NCBI GenBank assembly: GCA_027364825.1
Contig: DAHXOM010000252.1
Span: 1 to 9,146, forward strand
DNA from: a bacterium
GTDB taxonomy: Bacteria > JAMCPX01
Direction of reading: 5' to 3'
Length of the DNA: 9,146 bases
Both the position numbers and the translations under genes were made by a program. A model generated the notes under the pieces. It saw only the letters and a list, made by a program, of their open reading frames with translations, was not told the origin of the DNA and did not search any database. Within the stretch, counting starts at the first letter, position 1; the number at the start of each line of letters is the position of its first letter. Below are positions 1 to 6,589 of this stretch, piece after piece.

Positions 1-102
1 TTCCTTTTCAAGATTATACACATCGGCATCCAAAATTCTGGATATAATACTTTCAATGGTATCCTTCTCATTATAAACCGGTACGACAATTGAGAGCTTC
101 AC
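1..102 (-). CDS. GT2 family glycosyltransferase, N-terminal fragment (runs off the left edge)
   Basis: Only the first 34 codons are in the window. They begin with a GTG start and read MKLSIVVPVYNEKDTIESII followed by 14 more residues. The hydrophobic strand followed by P-V-Y-N-E is the nucleotide-sugar-binding beginning of GT-A fold family 2 glycosyltransferases, and its form with N-E-x-x-T-I resembles the dolichol/undecaprenyl-phosphate mannose synthase-like branch. The D-D-G-S motif expected next lies outside the window. The GTG is supported by a GAGG ribosome binding site at 111-114, eight bases upstream, which lies inside the last codons of the preceding gene. Only three bases separate that gene's stop from this start, so the two are probably translationally coupled. 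The likely role is sugar transfer to a lipid carrier or growing glycan on the cytoplasmic face of the inner membrane. The acceptor and sugar cannot be told. Confidence 0.85.
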   Translation of the reverse strand, partial: MKLSIVVPVYNEKDTIESIISRILDADVYNLEKE

Positions 103-105
103 CCG

Positions 106-1866
106 TCAATCCTCTATTTTTAATGAAAATCTTTTCAGCATGACATTCGTTTGTTCGCAGATCTGTTTCATCTTTTTTATTTTATCCTCTTTTATCTTCG
201 GGGTTGATATAATAACCTGATTAATGTTTTTATTTTTTATGATGTCTTCAAGACTGCCAATCCCTCCGGCTACGGGATACCCGTGGATGGATCTCCCCTG
301 CTTCATCGTGTCATCATCTATAAAACATACCGGGGTCAATTCCAATTGTTCATTGTTCAGTATTTCATTGATCGCAAATTCACCGCTGTCACCAGCCCCA
401 TAGATAACCACCCTTTTGTACTCTTTCCCATTACTTTTTTTGAACAGGTAATCGAACGATTTATAGGTGTATCTGGACAATGCCATAAGTATGAACAGGA
501 TTATCGCATAAATAATAAAAACCGTCCTTGAATAATCCGTAAACCTCCATACCAGCAGAATGGCAAGCATGCTCAAGCCAACGCCTATTACAATACCTTT
601 AATAATAGTCCATATCTCCTGAGTCCCCGTATATTTCCATACGCCTTTATAAATACCTGCTATATAAAAAGACACAATCTGGATACCGAGTATAATGGGC
701 AGGGATTTAAAAAGCATTACAATATTCGTCTTGAATGCATTCCCTTCAAATCTGAGAATATAAGCTCCGTAGATTGATATAAATATGATGACGAGATCGA
801 GCATGATTTCAAAGATCCTTCTCTTGTATGTTACATTCACAATGATCGATATTGCCCCCGTTTCGTTTTCGTTTATTGTGTGTACCTTGATCTTGGAAAG
901 ATAAACACCGAGAAACACAAGGGTGATGGTGAACAGGAAGATCAACTCGATATAAATATAGAACGACACAAATCTACCAAGATATGCAAGTATGCCGGAC
1001 AGTATGCTTATCATGTATATGACTATAACCGCACCCCGTTCGGATAAACCTACTCTTACAAGCCTGTGAGAGGTATGGTCCTTCCCTCCCTTCATTGCAT
1101 CAAGCCCGGCCAGTTTTCTTGTAAACACCACATAACTGGTATCAAAAATGGGTATCAGGAAGATCAGTACCGGGAGTATCACTATCTGGAGCAGCTGTCC
1201 CGGCAGCTTGATCTCGGGCACAAGAACAATACTGCTGAGCATAAATCCGATAAACAGGCTGCCGGAATCACCCATGAATATAGAAGCAGGATTGAAATTA
1301 TAAACGAGAAATCCGAGGGCAGCTCCTATCAACGAGGCCAATAAAACAGCTGTTGATGATTGGGCGTTACCAAACAGGCATAAAAAGATAACAACGCCCG
1401 TAATACTTGTTATACCTGCGGACAGCCCATCCATATTATCCAGCAGATTGAACGCATTGGTAATGCCGACAAGCCATATGACTGTTATAATGATATCAAG
1501 GGCTGCATTCCCCGTAATATCCCATTGGAGTCCGAATACTATTATAAATGCCGCTACAGCTATTTCGACGATAAGCTTTATAGGCGGAGAAAGATGCCTG
1601 AAATCATCTATCATTCCAAGCACGAATATGACAGTTCCCGCACCGATAATAATGATTGTATGGTTGTCCCATCCGGACATAATCGTAAATGCTGCAATTG
1701 TCGCAACATAGATAGCCACACCTCCAAGCAACGGGATCGGGGTGGTATGCCACCTATCACTCTTGGGATGGGATATAACACCAAAGTAAACCGCAATACG
1801 CTTCACGATGGGTACACTGATAACGGCAATAATAAAAGATATGAGTGGTGTTATATAAGCGTACAT
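106..1866 (-). CDS. WecA/MraY-like polyprenyl-phosphate sugar-1-phosphate transferase fused to CapD/WbpM-type N-terminal membrane and nucleotide-binding domains
   Basis: The protein has 586 residues. Residues 1-325 form a multi-pass membrane enzyme of the WecA/TagO/MraY superfamily, which moves a HexNAc-1-phosphate from a UDP-sugar to undecaprenyl phosphate. Visible motifs are the Mg-binding DD at 87-88, NAFNLLDNMDG at 137-147, GDSGS at 199-203, FDT at 241-243 and the C-terminal loop HTSHR at 264-268. Residues 350-470 add about four more membrane helices, including the Y-x-G-V-W-K-Y-x-G turn near 406-414. Residues 485-586 form a Rossmann-like domain with GAGDSG at 490-495 and FIDDD at 515-519, as in the CoA_binding_3 region of CapD/FlaA1/WbpM proteins. 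The short-chain dehydratase domain that normally follows in those proteins is absent; the protein ends at KIED. The ATG overlaps the stop of the upstream GT4 gene by one base (TAATG), so translation is probably coupled. The transferase role is confident; the sugar, and what the appended half does, are unknown. Confidence 0.9.
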   Translation of the reverse strand: MYAYITPLISFIIAVISVPIVKRIAVYFGVISHPKSDRWHTTPIPLLGGVAIYVATIAAFTIMSGWDNHTIIIIGAGTVIFVLGMIDDFRHLSPPIKLIVEIAVAAFIIVFGLQWDITGNAALDIIITVIWLVGITNAFNLLDNMDGLSAGITSITGVVIFLCLFGNAQSSTAVLLASLIGAALGFLVYNFNPASIFMGDSGSLFIGFMLSSIVLVPEIKLPGQLLQIVILPVLIFLIPIFDTSYVVFTRKLAGLDAMKGGKDHTSHRLVRVGLSERGAVIVIYMISILSGILAYLGRFVSFYIYIELIFLFTITLVFLGVYLSKIKVHTINENETGAISIIVNVTYKRRIFEIMLDLVIIFISIYGAYILRFEGNAFKTNIVMLFKSLPIILGIQIVSFYIAGIYKGVWKYTGTQEIWTIIKGIVIGVGLSMLAILLVWRFTDYSRTVFIIYAIILFILMALSRYTYKSFDYLFKKSNGKEYKRVVIYGAGDSGEFAINEILNNEQLELTPVCFIDDDTMKQGRSIHGYPVAGGIGSLEDIIKNKNINQVIISTPKIKEDKIKKMKQICEQTNVMLKRFSLKIED

Positions 1867-3083
1867 TATTCCAGCACTTCCGCATATAGTGTTTTTATGT
1901 CTGTTATCAACCTGTCGATGGTGAAAAATTTACTCACAAATATCCTCCCTCTGCTCCCCATTTCATAGCCAATTTTTTTATTATTTACAAGATAGTTAAT
2001 CGCCGTTACTATGGATTGCACATTGGCAGGCGGCACAAGTATGCCTCTTTCACAAAGAGTAACGCCATCCGGGATTAAACTTAACTTATCCCCGAGTAAA
2101 TCTCGCACACCTCCTACATCCGTAGCGATAACCGGCTTCTCACAGGCAAGTGCCTCTATAACCGCTACCGGAGCACCTTCGTTCAGGGAACTTAATACAA
2201 CTATATCTGTGTCACGATACACGGGGACGACATCCTTTTTGTATCCGAGAAAGTCAACCCTTTGCCGAATACCGAGTTTTTCTGCAAGCTGTACAAGTCC
2301 CTCTTTTAAGAGACCATCCCCGACGATAACAAGCCTTGATGAGAACTGAAGCCTGCCGAATGCCTGAATAAGAAATTTATGTCCTTTGATAGGAACAAGC
2401 CTGCCAACGATTGTAATAAAGACCTCGTTACCGGCAGTATCGGTTCTTCTGTGCGATACATCGGACAATTTTCCGATAGTAAGGAATGGTTTTAGATCAT
2501 AACCATTATAGATAACCTTTATCTTGCTCCCGGAAGCTATGTGGTATTTGTTTGCGAGTTCATACTTTAACGTTTCGCTCACAGCTACAATTCTGTCCGT
2601 AAACAAGGCCAAAAGCCTTTCTATCCCTATAAAAGCAGAGGTAACAAGCCTGTTAAAATATCCATTGAATACATGACCATGAAACGTGTGGATAAGCTTT
2701 ATGCTCTTTTTCCCGAACCTTGCATGAACAAGGTTGTATAAAATTACTGCACTCCTGCCGACCGCTCCTGCTTTTGCAGTATGCGTATGGACAATATCCG
2801 GCTTGAACTCCCGTAAGAGCTTATAGATAGAAAAAATAGACTTAAGATCTCCGATAAAAGAAAGCTCCCTTTTCAGTGTATTGAGATACACCGGTTTAAC
2901 ATCGTATTGCTCAAGCAGATAATCCATGTTCTCTTCGCCCTCCGACACATCACCAACAACGAGTTTTGTTTCGAACGTATTGTTCAGATAATGGGTCAAA
3001 AGGATCGTATGTATGGCAGGCCCTCCGATGTTGAGCCTTGCAATAATCCTCAAAACTTTTATTTTATCATCCTGAGATTTCAT
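1866..3083 (-). CDS. GT4 family glycosyltransferase (GT-B fold)
   Basis: The protein has 405 residues, a normal length for the family. The N-terminal Rossmann domain carries I-G-G-P-A-I-H at 19-25, HTHTAKAG at 99-106 and HTFHGHVF at 132-139. The C-terminal domain carries VGRLVPIKG at 226-234, VGDG at 254-257 and the donor-binding E-x7-E motif, E302 to E310, within NEGAPVAVIEALACEKPVIA (301-320). This is a retaining glycosyltransferase of the WcaL/RfaB type that would add a sugar from a nucleotide donor to a lipid-linked glycan in the cytoplasm. It is the first gene of a three-gene cluster, its stop overlapping the next start by one base. The ATG at 3081-3083 has no good ribosome binding site (ACATTAACC precedes it), but no better in-frame start exists before the conserved KVLRIIARLNIGG strand. 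Donor and acceptor cannot be read from the sequence. Confidence 0.93.
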   Translation of the reverse strand: MKSQDDKIKVLRIIARLNIGGPAIHTILLTHYLNNTFETKLVVGDVSEGEENMDYLLEQYDVKPVYLNTLKRELSFIGDLKSIFSIYKLLREFKPDIVHTHTAKAGAVGRSAVILYNLVHARFGKKSIKLIHTFHGHVFNGYFNRLVTSAFIGIERLLALFTDRIVAVSETLKYELANKYHIASGSKIKVIYNGYDLKPFLTIGKLSDVSHRRTDTAGNEVFITIVGRLVPIKGHKFLIQAFGRLQFSSRLVIVGDGLLKEGLVQLAEKLGIRQRVDFLGYKKDVVPVYRDTDIVVLSSLNEGAPVAVIEALACEKPVIATDVGGVRDLLGDKLSLIPDGVTLCERGILVPPANVQSIVTAINYLVNNKKIGYEMGSRGRIFVSKFFTIDRLITDIKTLYAEVLE

Positions 3084-3106
3084 GGTTAATGTTATTTGAT
3101 TTTTGA

Positions 3107-3240
3107 GTTTCTTTTATCTTGAATCTTGCATCTTAAGTTTCGAATTTCTTTCCTCTCTTTTAATATTGAATCTTGAATTTTGAGTCTTGAATTTCTTTCC
3201 TCTCTTTTAATGTTGAATCTTTAATTTTGAGTCTTGAATT
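3107..3240 (-). repeat. 47-bp tandem repeat built from TTCAAGA-like heptamers
   Basis: Most of the 160-base spacer between rdgB and the GT4 gene is a direct repeat. Copies at 3142-3188 and 3189-3235 differ at only two positions. A degenerate third copy fills about 3107-3141, and the first five bases of another are at 3236-3240. Read on the minus strand each unit is five heptamers (TTCAAGA, CTCAAAA, TTCAAGA, TTCAATA, TTAAAAG) followed by a 12-base purine tract AGAGGAAAGAAA; 35 plus 12 gives 47. There are no spacers between copies and no palindromic arms, so this is neither a CRISPR array nor a REP element. No intrinsic terminator or convincing promoter is seen in the spacer. Confidence 0.85.
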
Positions 3241-3243
3241 ACT

Positions 3244-3825
3244 TCATACCCTGTATTTAACATACTGCCCGAGCACTGCCTCTATCGCCTTCCTTCTGTG
3301 ACTGATAGTATTCTTTTCATCCCCGGACAGGATAGCAAGGCTCCTGTCATAACCGTCCGGAATAAAAATAGGGTCATAGCCAAAACCGTTGTTACCTTCC
3401 GGTTTCATGGTTATCCTGCCGCCCAGTTCCCCATAACCGGTAAGATACCCTCCATCTTTTAGCGTTATAACTACATACGCTTTGAATACAGCCTTTCTAT
3501 CCTCAGACTTAATATGTTTCATCTTCTCGAGCAAAGCGGCATTCCTGTCACGATCGGAACCTTCTATAAATCTTGCCGATATAACCACGGGAAAACCACC
3601 AAGTGCGGGGACCTCTATTCCCGAATCCTCTCCCAGAGCATCAGCCCCGAGTCTTGAAGTTAAATAAGAGGCTTTGATCTTAGCATTTTCCTCATACGAC
3701 ACAACGCCTTCTCGAACATCTATTTTTATATCGGGCATCCGAGCGATAATACCGTGCCTGGTCAATATCTCTTTAATTTCTTTAAACTTGGCAACATTGC
3801 CTGTTGCAACAACAATAACGCCCAT
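3244..3825 (-). CDS. rdgB: XTP/dITP diphosphatase (RdgB/HAM1 family)
   Basis: The protein has 193 residues, the usual length. It hydrolyses non-canonical purine triphosphates (XTP, dITP, ITP) to the monophosphate and pyrophosphate, keeping them out of DNA and RNA; it is a cytoplasmic, usually dimeric, Mg-dependent enzyme. The signature motifs are present in order: VVATGNVAKFKE (5-16, with T8, N10 and K13), SYEENAKIKA (43-52), EDSGIEV (66-72, with the catalytic aspartate expected at D67), GNNGFGYDPIF (144-154) and EKNTISHRRKA (170-180). The first acidic residue of the usual D-D-S-G is glutamate here. The ATG places the ATxN strand at the proper distance from the N-terminus. The gene stands alone between two AT-rich spacers of 59 and 160 bases and has no obvious tie to its neighbours. 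It is often next to rph, hemW or glycolytic genes in other bacteria, but not here. Confidence 0.96.
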   Translation of the reverse strand: MGVIVVATGNVAKFKEIKEILTRHGIIARMPDIKIDVREGVVSYEENAKIKASYLTSRLGADALGEDSGIEVPALGGFPVVISARFIEGSDRDRNAALLEKMKHIKSEDRKAVFKAYVVITLKDGGYLTGYGELGGRITMKPEGNNGFGYDPIFIPDGYDRSLAILSGDEKNTISHRRKAIEAVLGQYVKYRV

Positions 3826-3884
3826 CTCGCTCTGTCAACTCTTGATTTCTTAAACTTTTGAACCCTGGACTTTTAAACTTATTA
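3826..3884 (-). repeat. AT-rich spacer with short direct repeats, similar in style to the 47-bp array
   Basis: The 59 bases between the kinase stop and rdgB hold repeated TTTAAAAG / TTCAAAAG / TTTAAG-like words on the minus strand. TTAAACTT occurs on the plus strand at 3850-3857 and again at 3873-3880. The style resembles the heptamer array on the other side of rdgB, though the units are not identical. No terminator hairpin is seen, so the kinase and rdgB may be co-transcribed. Confidence 0.45.
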
Positions 3885-6140
3885 TCATTTCATTCCCTTA
3901 TAACCCTTTTGTATGCCATTAAACAATTGTTCGACAGACTGATACCTGTTTTCGGGAAGTTTTTCAAGGCATTTTATGCCTATATCAGAGAGCCATTGCG
4001 GAATTTCCTTGTTAATCTTATTCATAGGTTCGGGCGTGGTATGTACATGATGATAACCGATATCTCCCTGTGTAAAGGGCGGCTTGCCGGTAAGCAATTC
4101 ATACAGGGTACATCCGAAAGAGTAAATATCGGTCCTTGCGTCTGTTTTCTCTCCGAGTATTTGTTCCGGCGACATATAAAGCGGCGTGCCGCCGACAATG
4201 GTCTCACCATGCTTTATCTCTTCCAACGCTTTTGCAAGTCCGAAATCCATGAGTTTGGCGACTCTTTTCGGCGTCCACATGATATTCGAAGGTTTTATAT
4301 CCCTGTGTATTATTCCTTTTTCATGGGCATAGGCTAACCCTTTAAGCATTTGTACAACGACAAATATGGAAAGCTGCACGGGCATACCTGCTGGGTAGTC
4401 CTCGAGAAACTTCTTTAAAACCATACCTTCCACGAATTCCATAACTATGAAGAATGCACCCTTGTCCTCACCGACATCGTAAACCGTGACAATATTGGGA
4501 TGGTTCAGGGAAGCAGACGTCCTTGCCTCTCGTATGAAAGCATCGATACGTTTTGGATCGGATGCGCCGCCGGTAGACATAATCTTAATCGCAACAACCC
4601 TTCCGAGTACGATATCCTGGGCTTTTATCACAATGCCCATACCGCCTCTTCCAAGCTCCTGGACCAGTTTGTATCTCTTGGAAAGTATCCCCCCTCCTGT
4701 ATCCGACAGCAGCACTGTCTGTGCATACTGATCAATAACGGAAGGAGAAGGAGACGGTGTCTGGCTTATACGCTTGAGCCGGTCCATTCGTTCATTTACG
4801 TCCGAATAAGCAGGATCGATTCTGATGATTTTATTGTATATTCCCACTGCATCTTTTGCCCTGCCCTCTTCCTCATAAATATTGGCAAGCTTGTAATATA
4901 ATTGCAGGTTTGATTCAGAGAGAGCTTTGCCGGAAAGTATTTGCTCTACCAGCAAACCGGCATCCTTGTACATGCCCTTTTCCATAAGCAGATCAAGCTT
5001 TAATACCTGTGCCTCGCCGCTCTGTTTATCAGCCTCACCGGCTGACTCCAGTATGGATAAAGCCTTGTCTATATAACCTATCTCTTTAAACAGGGATGCG
5101 GAAATAACATGTTTACCCGCCTTCGCATAAAGCTCTGCAGCCTTCATTTTTTCCCCGATTGAAGAATAGAGCCTTGCGGCATCATCCAACCTCCCCATCT
5201 TCTCATAGGCCTGAATGGCCTCACGTTTCATACCGCTATCTTCATAATACGATGCCCTAATGATGGAGGCTCTATCATTCCAGCCGGCCTTTTCCATAAC
5301 ATCCGCCGCTGATTTCTTATCGTTGATTGAAAGGTAAAGGTCGCTCGCTTTTGCCCAGTTTTCAAGCTTTGAATAAAGCTCCGCAGCATACTTTCCTAAC
5401 CCTGCCTTTTCTGCTGTCTCTGCTGCCTTTTGCATATTACCTATGGCAATATAAGCCGGGATTGCCCTCATAGCATAATTCGTTATTGCCCTTGGAATCG
5501 TGTCCCCTTTAGGAATAATAATCGAAGCCTCGTACGCAGAAGCTATCTTGGCTTTGTCATCAAGCTTGGTGTAAAGCTCTCCCGCACGAAGGTTAAACCC
5601 CGCAGCCATGTAGGTATCTGCAGCCTTCCCTATCTCCCCTGTTGTTTCAAGCATATTCGCTGCCTTTAATAATTCACCCGTCTGGAGCAGGTTTTCTCCT
5701 GCCTGTTTGTACATGGATAATTCCCTGTAGAGCTCCCCTGCCTCTTTATGGAAGCCTGTCTGCTCAAGTGCAGAAGCCTGCTTATCTTTCATGCCAAGCC
5801 GCTTGTAGAGCTGCGCTGCGTAGTACACGGTCCCTGCCTTGTAGTATGCGTCTGCAGCGGGTTGAAGATTACCCGACCTTTCATAGAGTTTTCCTGCATT
5901 GAGATAGTCACCTATCTTCGAAAGCCTGTCAGCTTTTTTTGTTAACGAAAAGGTGTTCGTTCCCGAAACCGACGGCTTTTTTCGCTTTACCAGATGAAGA
6001 ACAGCTAATAACAGGGCTGAAAACAAAACCGCACCCCACATAATCTGCGTGCCGAGATTTGTTATCCTGCCGTTGTAGTTCACCAGTGCTTTTTGAATAT
6101 AATCTATATAGGGCATTACCTGTGCGAATACGGCCTTCAT
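3885..6140 (-). CDS. Membrane-anchored TPR-repeat protein with C-terminal Hanks-type Ser/Thr protein kinase domain
   Basis: The protein has 751 residues. One hydrophobic helix at 34-51 is followed by KRKK, which predicts an outside N-terminus and a cytoplasmic remainder. Residues 65-460 consist of about 18 repeats of roughly 20 residues with the pattern A-x-x-Y-x-x-x-G-x-x-x-x-A (for example GKLYERSG, AELYSKLEN, ARLYSSIGE), a TPR-like helical scaffold for binding partners; 415-443 is a classical TPR. A Pro/Ser linker (461-467) leads to a complete kinase domain at 490-745: glycine loop GRGGMGIV at 497-504, ATP lysine K519 (A-I-K), helix-C E538, catalytic loop HRDIKPSN at 612-619, DFG at 632-634, activation loop with T647 and T652, and SPE at 657-659 in place of APE. 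All catalytic residues are present, so it should be active. An in-frame TAA lies 18 bases upstream of the ATG; no strong ribosome binding site is seen. The substrate is unknown. Confidence 0.95.
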   Translation of the reverse strand: MKAVFAQVMPYIDYIQKALVNYNGRITNLGTQIMWGAVLFSALLLAVLHLVKRKKPSVSGTNTFSLTKKADRLSKIGDYLNAGKLYERSGNLQPAADAYYKAGTVYYAAQLYKRLGMKDKQASALEQTGFHKEAGELYRELSMYKQAGENLLQTGELLKAANMLETTGEIGKAADTYMAAGFNLRAGELYTKLDDKAKIASAYEASIIIPKGDTIPRAITNYAMRAIPAYIAIGNMQKAAETAEKAGLGKYAAELYSKLENWAKASDLYLSINDKKSAADVMEKAGWNDRASIIRASYYEDSGMKREAIQAYEKMGRLDDAARLYSSIGEKMKAAELYAKAGKHVISASLFKEIGYIDKALSILESAGEADKQSGEAQVLKLDLLMEKGMYKDAGLLVEQILSGKALSESNLQLYYKLANIYEEEGRAKDAVGIYNKIIRIDPAYSDVNERMDRLKRISQTPSPSPSVIDQYAQTVLLSDTGGGILSKRYKLVQELGRGGMGIVIKAQDIVLGRVVAIKIMSTGGASDPKRIDAFIREARTSASLNHPNIVTVYDVGEDKGAFFIVMEFVEGMVLKKFLEDYPAGMPVQLSIFVVVQMLKGLAYAHEKGIIHRDIKPSNIMWTPKRVAKLMDFGLAKALEEIKHGETIVGGTPLYMSPEQILGEKTDARTDIYSFGCTLYELLTGKPPFTQGDIGYHHVHTTPEPMNKINKEIPQWLSDIGIKCLEKLPENRYQSVEQLFNGIQKGYKGMK

Positions 6141-6234
6141 GAATATCTGGATAGCTTAAAATCCGCCGATTTGCAACAAGGTTGTACAATGAGATACAGC
6201 GGCAGTGCTTACCCCGATGGGATACGCCTGCCCA

Positions 6235-6253
6235 ACCCTGTACGCAGCAGGGT
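6235..6253 (-). other. Small hairpin just after the extended lipoprotein reading frame
   Basis: ACCCTG at 6235-6240 pairs with CAGGGT at 6248-6253 around a 7-base loop. On the minus strand the hairpin begins directly after the TAG at 6254-6256 that ends the extended frame. There is no T-tract after it, so it is at best a weak terminator or an mRNA-stability hairpin. Its position after the TAG rather than after the TGA at 6590 is mild support for the longer frame being the original gene. The rest of the 113-base gap before the kinase (6141-6234) shows no clear promoter. Confidence 0.3.
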
Positions 6254-6589
6254 CTATTGTTTTTTCAATAACGGCTGCCCGGTCAAAGTATTAAACCGCG
6301 GCAGTAATTGCGCTCGGTGTGTACCGCCAAAGCCGAGATAAACCGGCTGAGCGGAATCTATGCCGCAAACAGGCTGTCCGTTGTTGGTCAAAACACCGTT
6401 TACAGTCACGCGTGCACAACCGCAGTTTGTCCCGTTGTTGTTTACGCTGAAATCGTAGATATAGGTATCTGCAGAGCTTACGGTAATCGTGCCGCTCACG
6501 GGCCACATATACCCTATACTCCCACAGGAGGAATTACTAAAAATCAGATGATTGAGGCCAACGGTTACCTTCCCTGAAAAATCGGGCGG
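6254..6589 (-). pseudogene. In-frame continuation of the 6590-7582 lipoprotein gene beyond a TGA
   Basis: Directly after the TGA at 6590-6592 the same frame stays open for 111 codons and ends at a TAG (6254-6256). It begins P-P-D-F-S-G-K-V-T-V and carries a domain-like stretch with CGSIGYMWPVSGTITV, then YDFSVNNNGTNCGC and ARVTVNGV. The alternating hydrophobic pattern and the C-G ... S-G-T-I-T-V ... C ... V-T-V-N-G arrangement look like a small disulphide-bearing beta domain of a secreted protein. This fits the upstream protein, which also carries beta-type sequence and a secretion signal. It is probably the C-terminal domain of the same protein, cut off by a nonsense change or reached by readthrough. 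Alternatively an ATG at 6506-6508 (with GGGAG nearby) could start a separate 84-residue peptide, but that would lack a signal peptide. A sequencing error at one base would also explain it. Confidence 0.6.

Noticed and set aside
1525..1968. 147-residue plus-strand frame opposite the WecA-like gene
   Set aside because: It overlaps two well-supported minus-strand genes and its sequence looks like the mirror of membrane-protein codons.
3107..3240. CRISPR array
   Set aside because: The copies are directly adjacent with no unique spacers, the units are built from heptamers, and no cas gene is present.
3858..4337. 159-residue plus-strand frame opposite the kinase domain
   Set aside because: It is antisense to the conserved kinase catalytic region, has no recognisable protein features and no ribosome binding site that I can see.
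6141..6253. Promoter for the kinase gene
   Set aside because: Several TTG-containing words are present, but none has a convincing -10 box at a proper distance.
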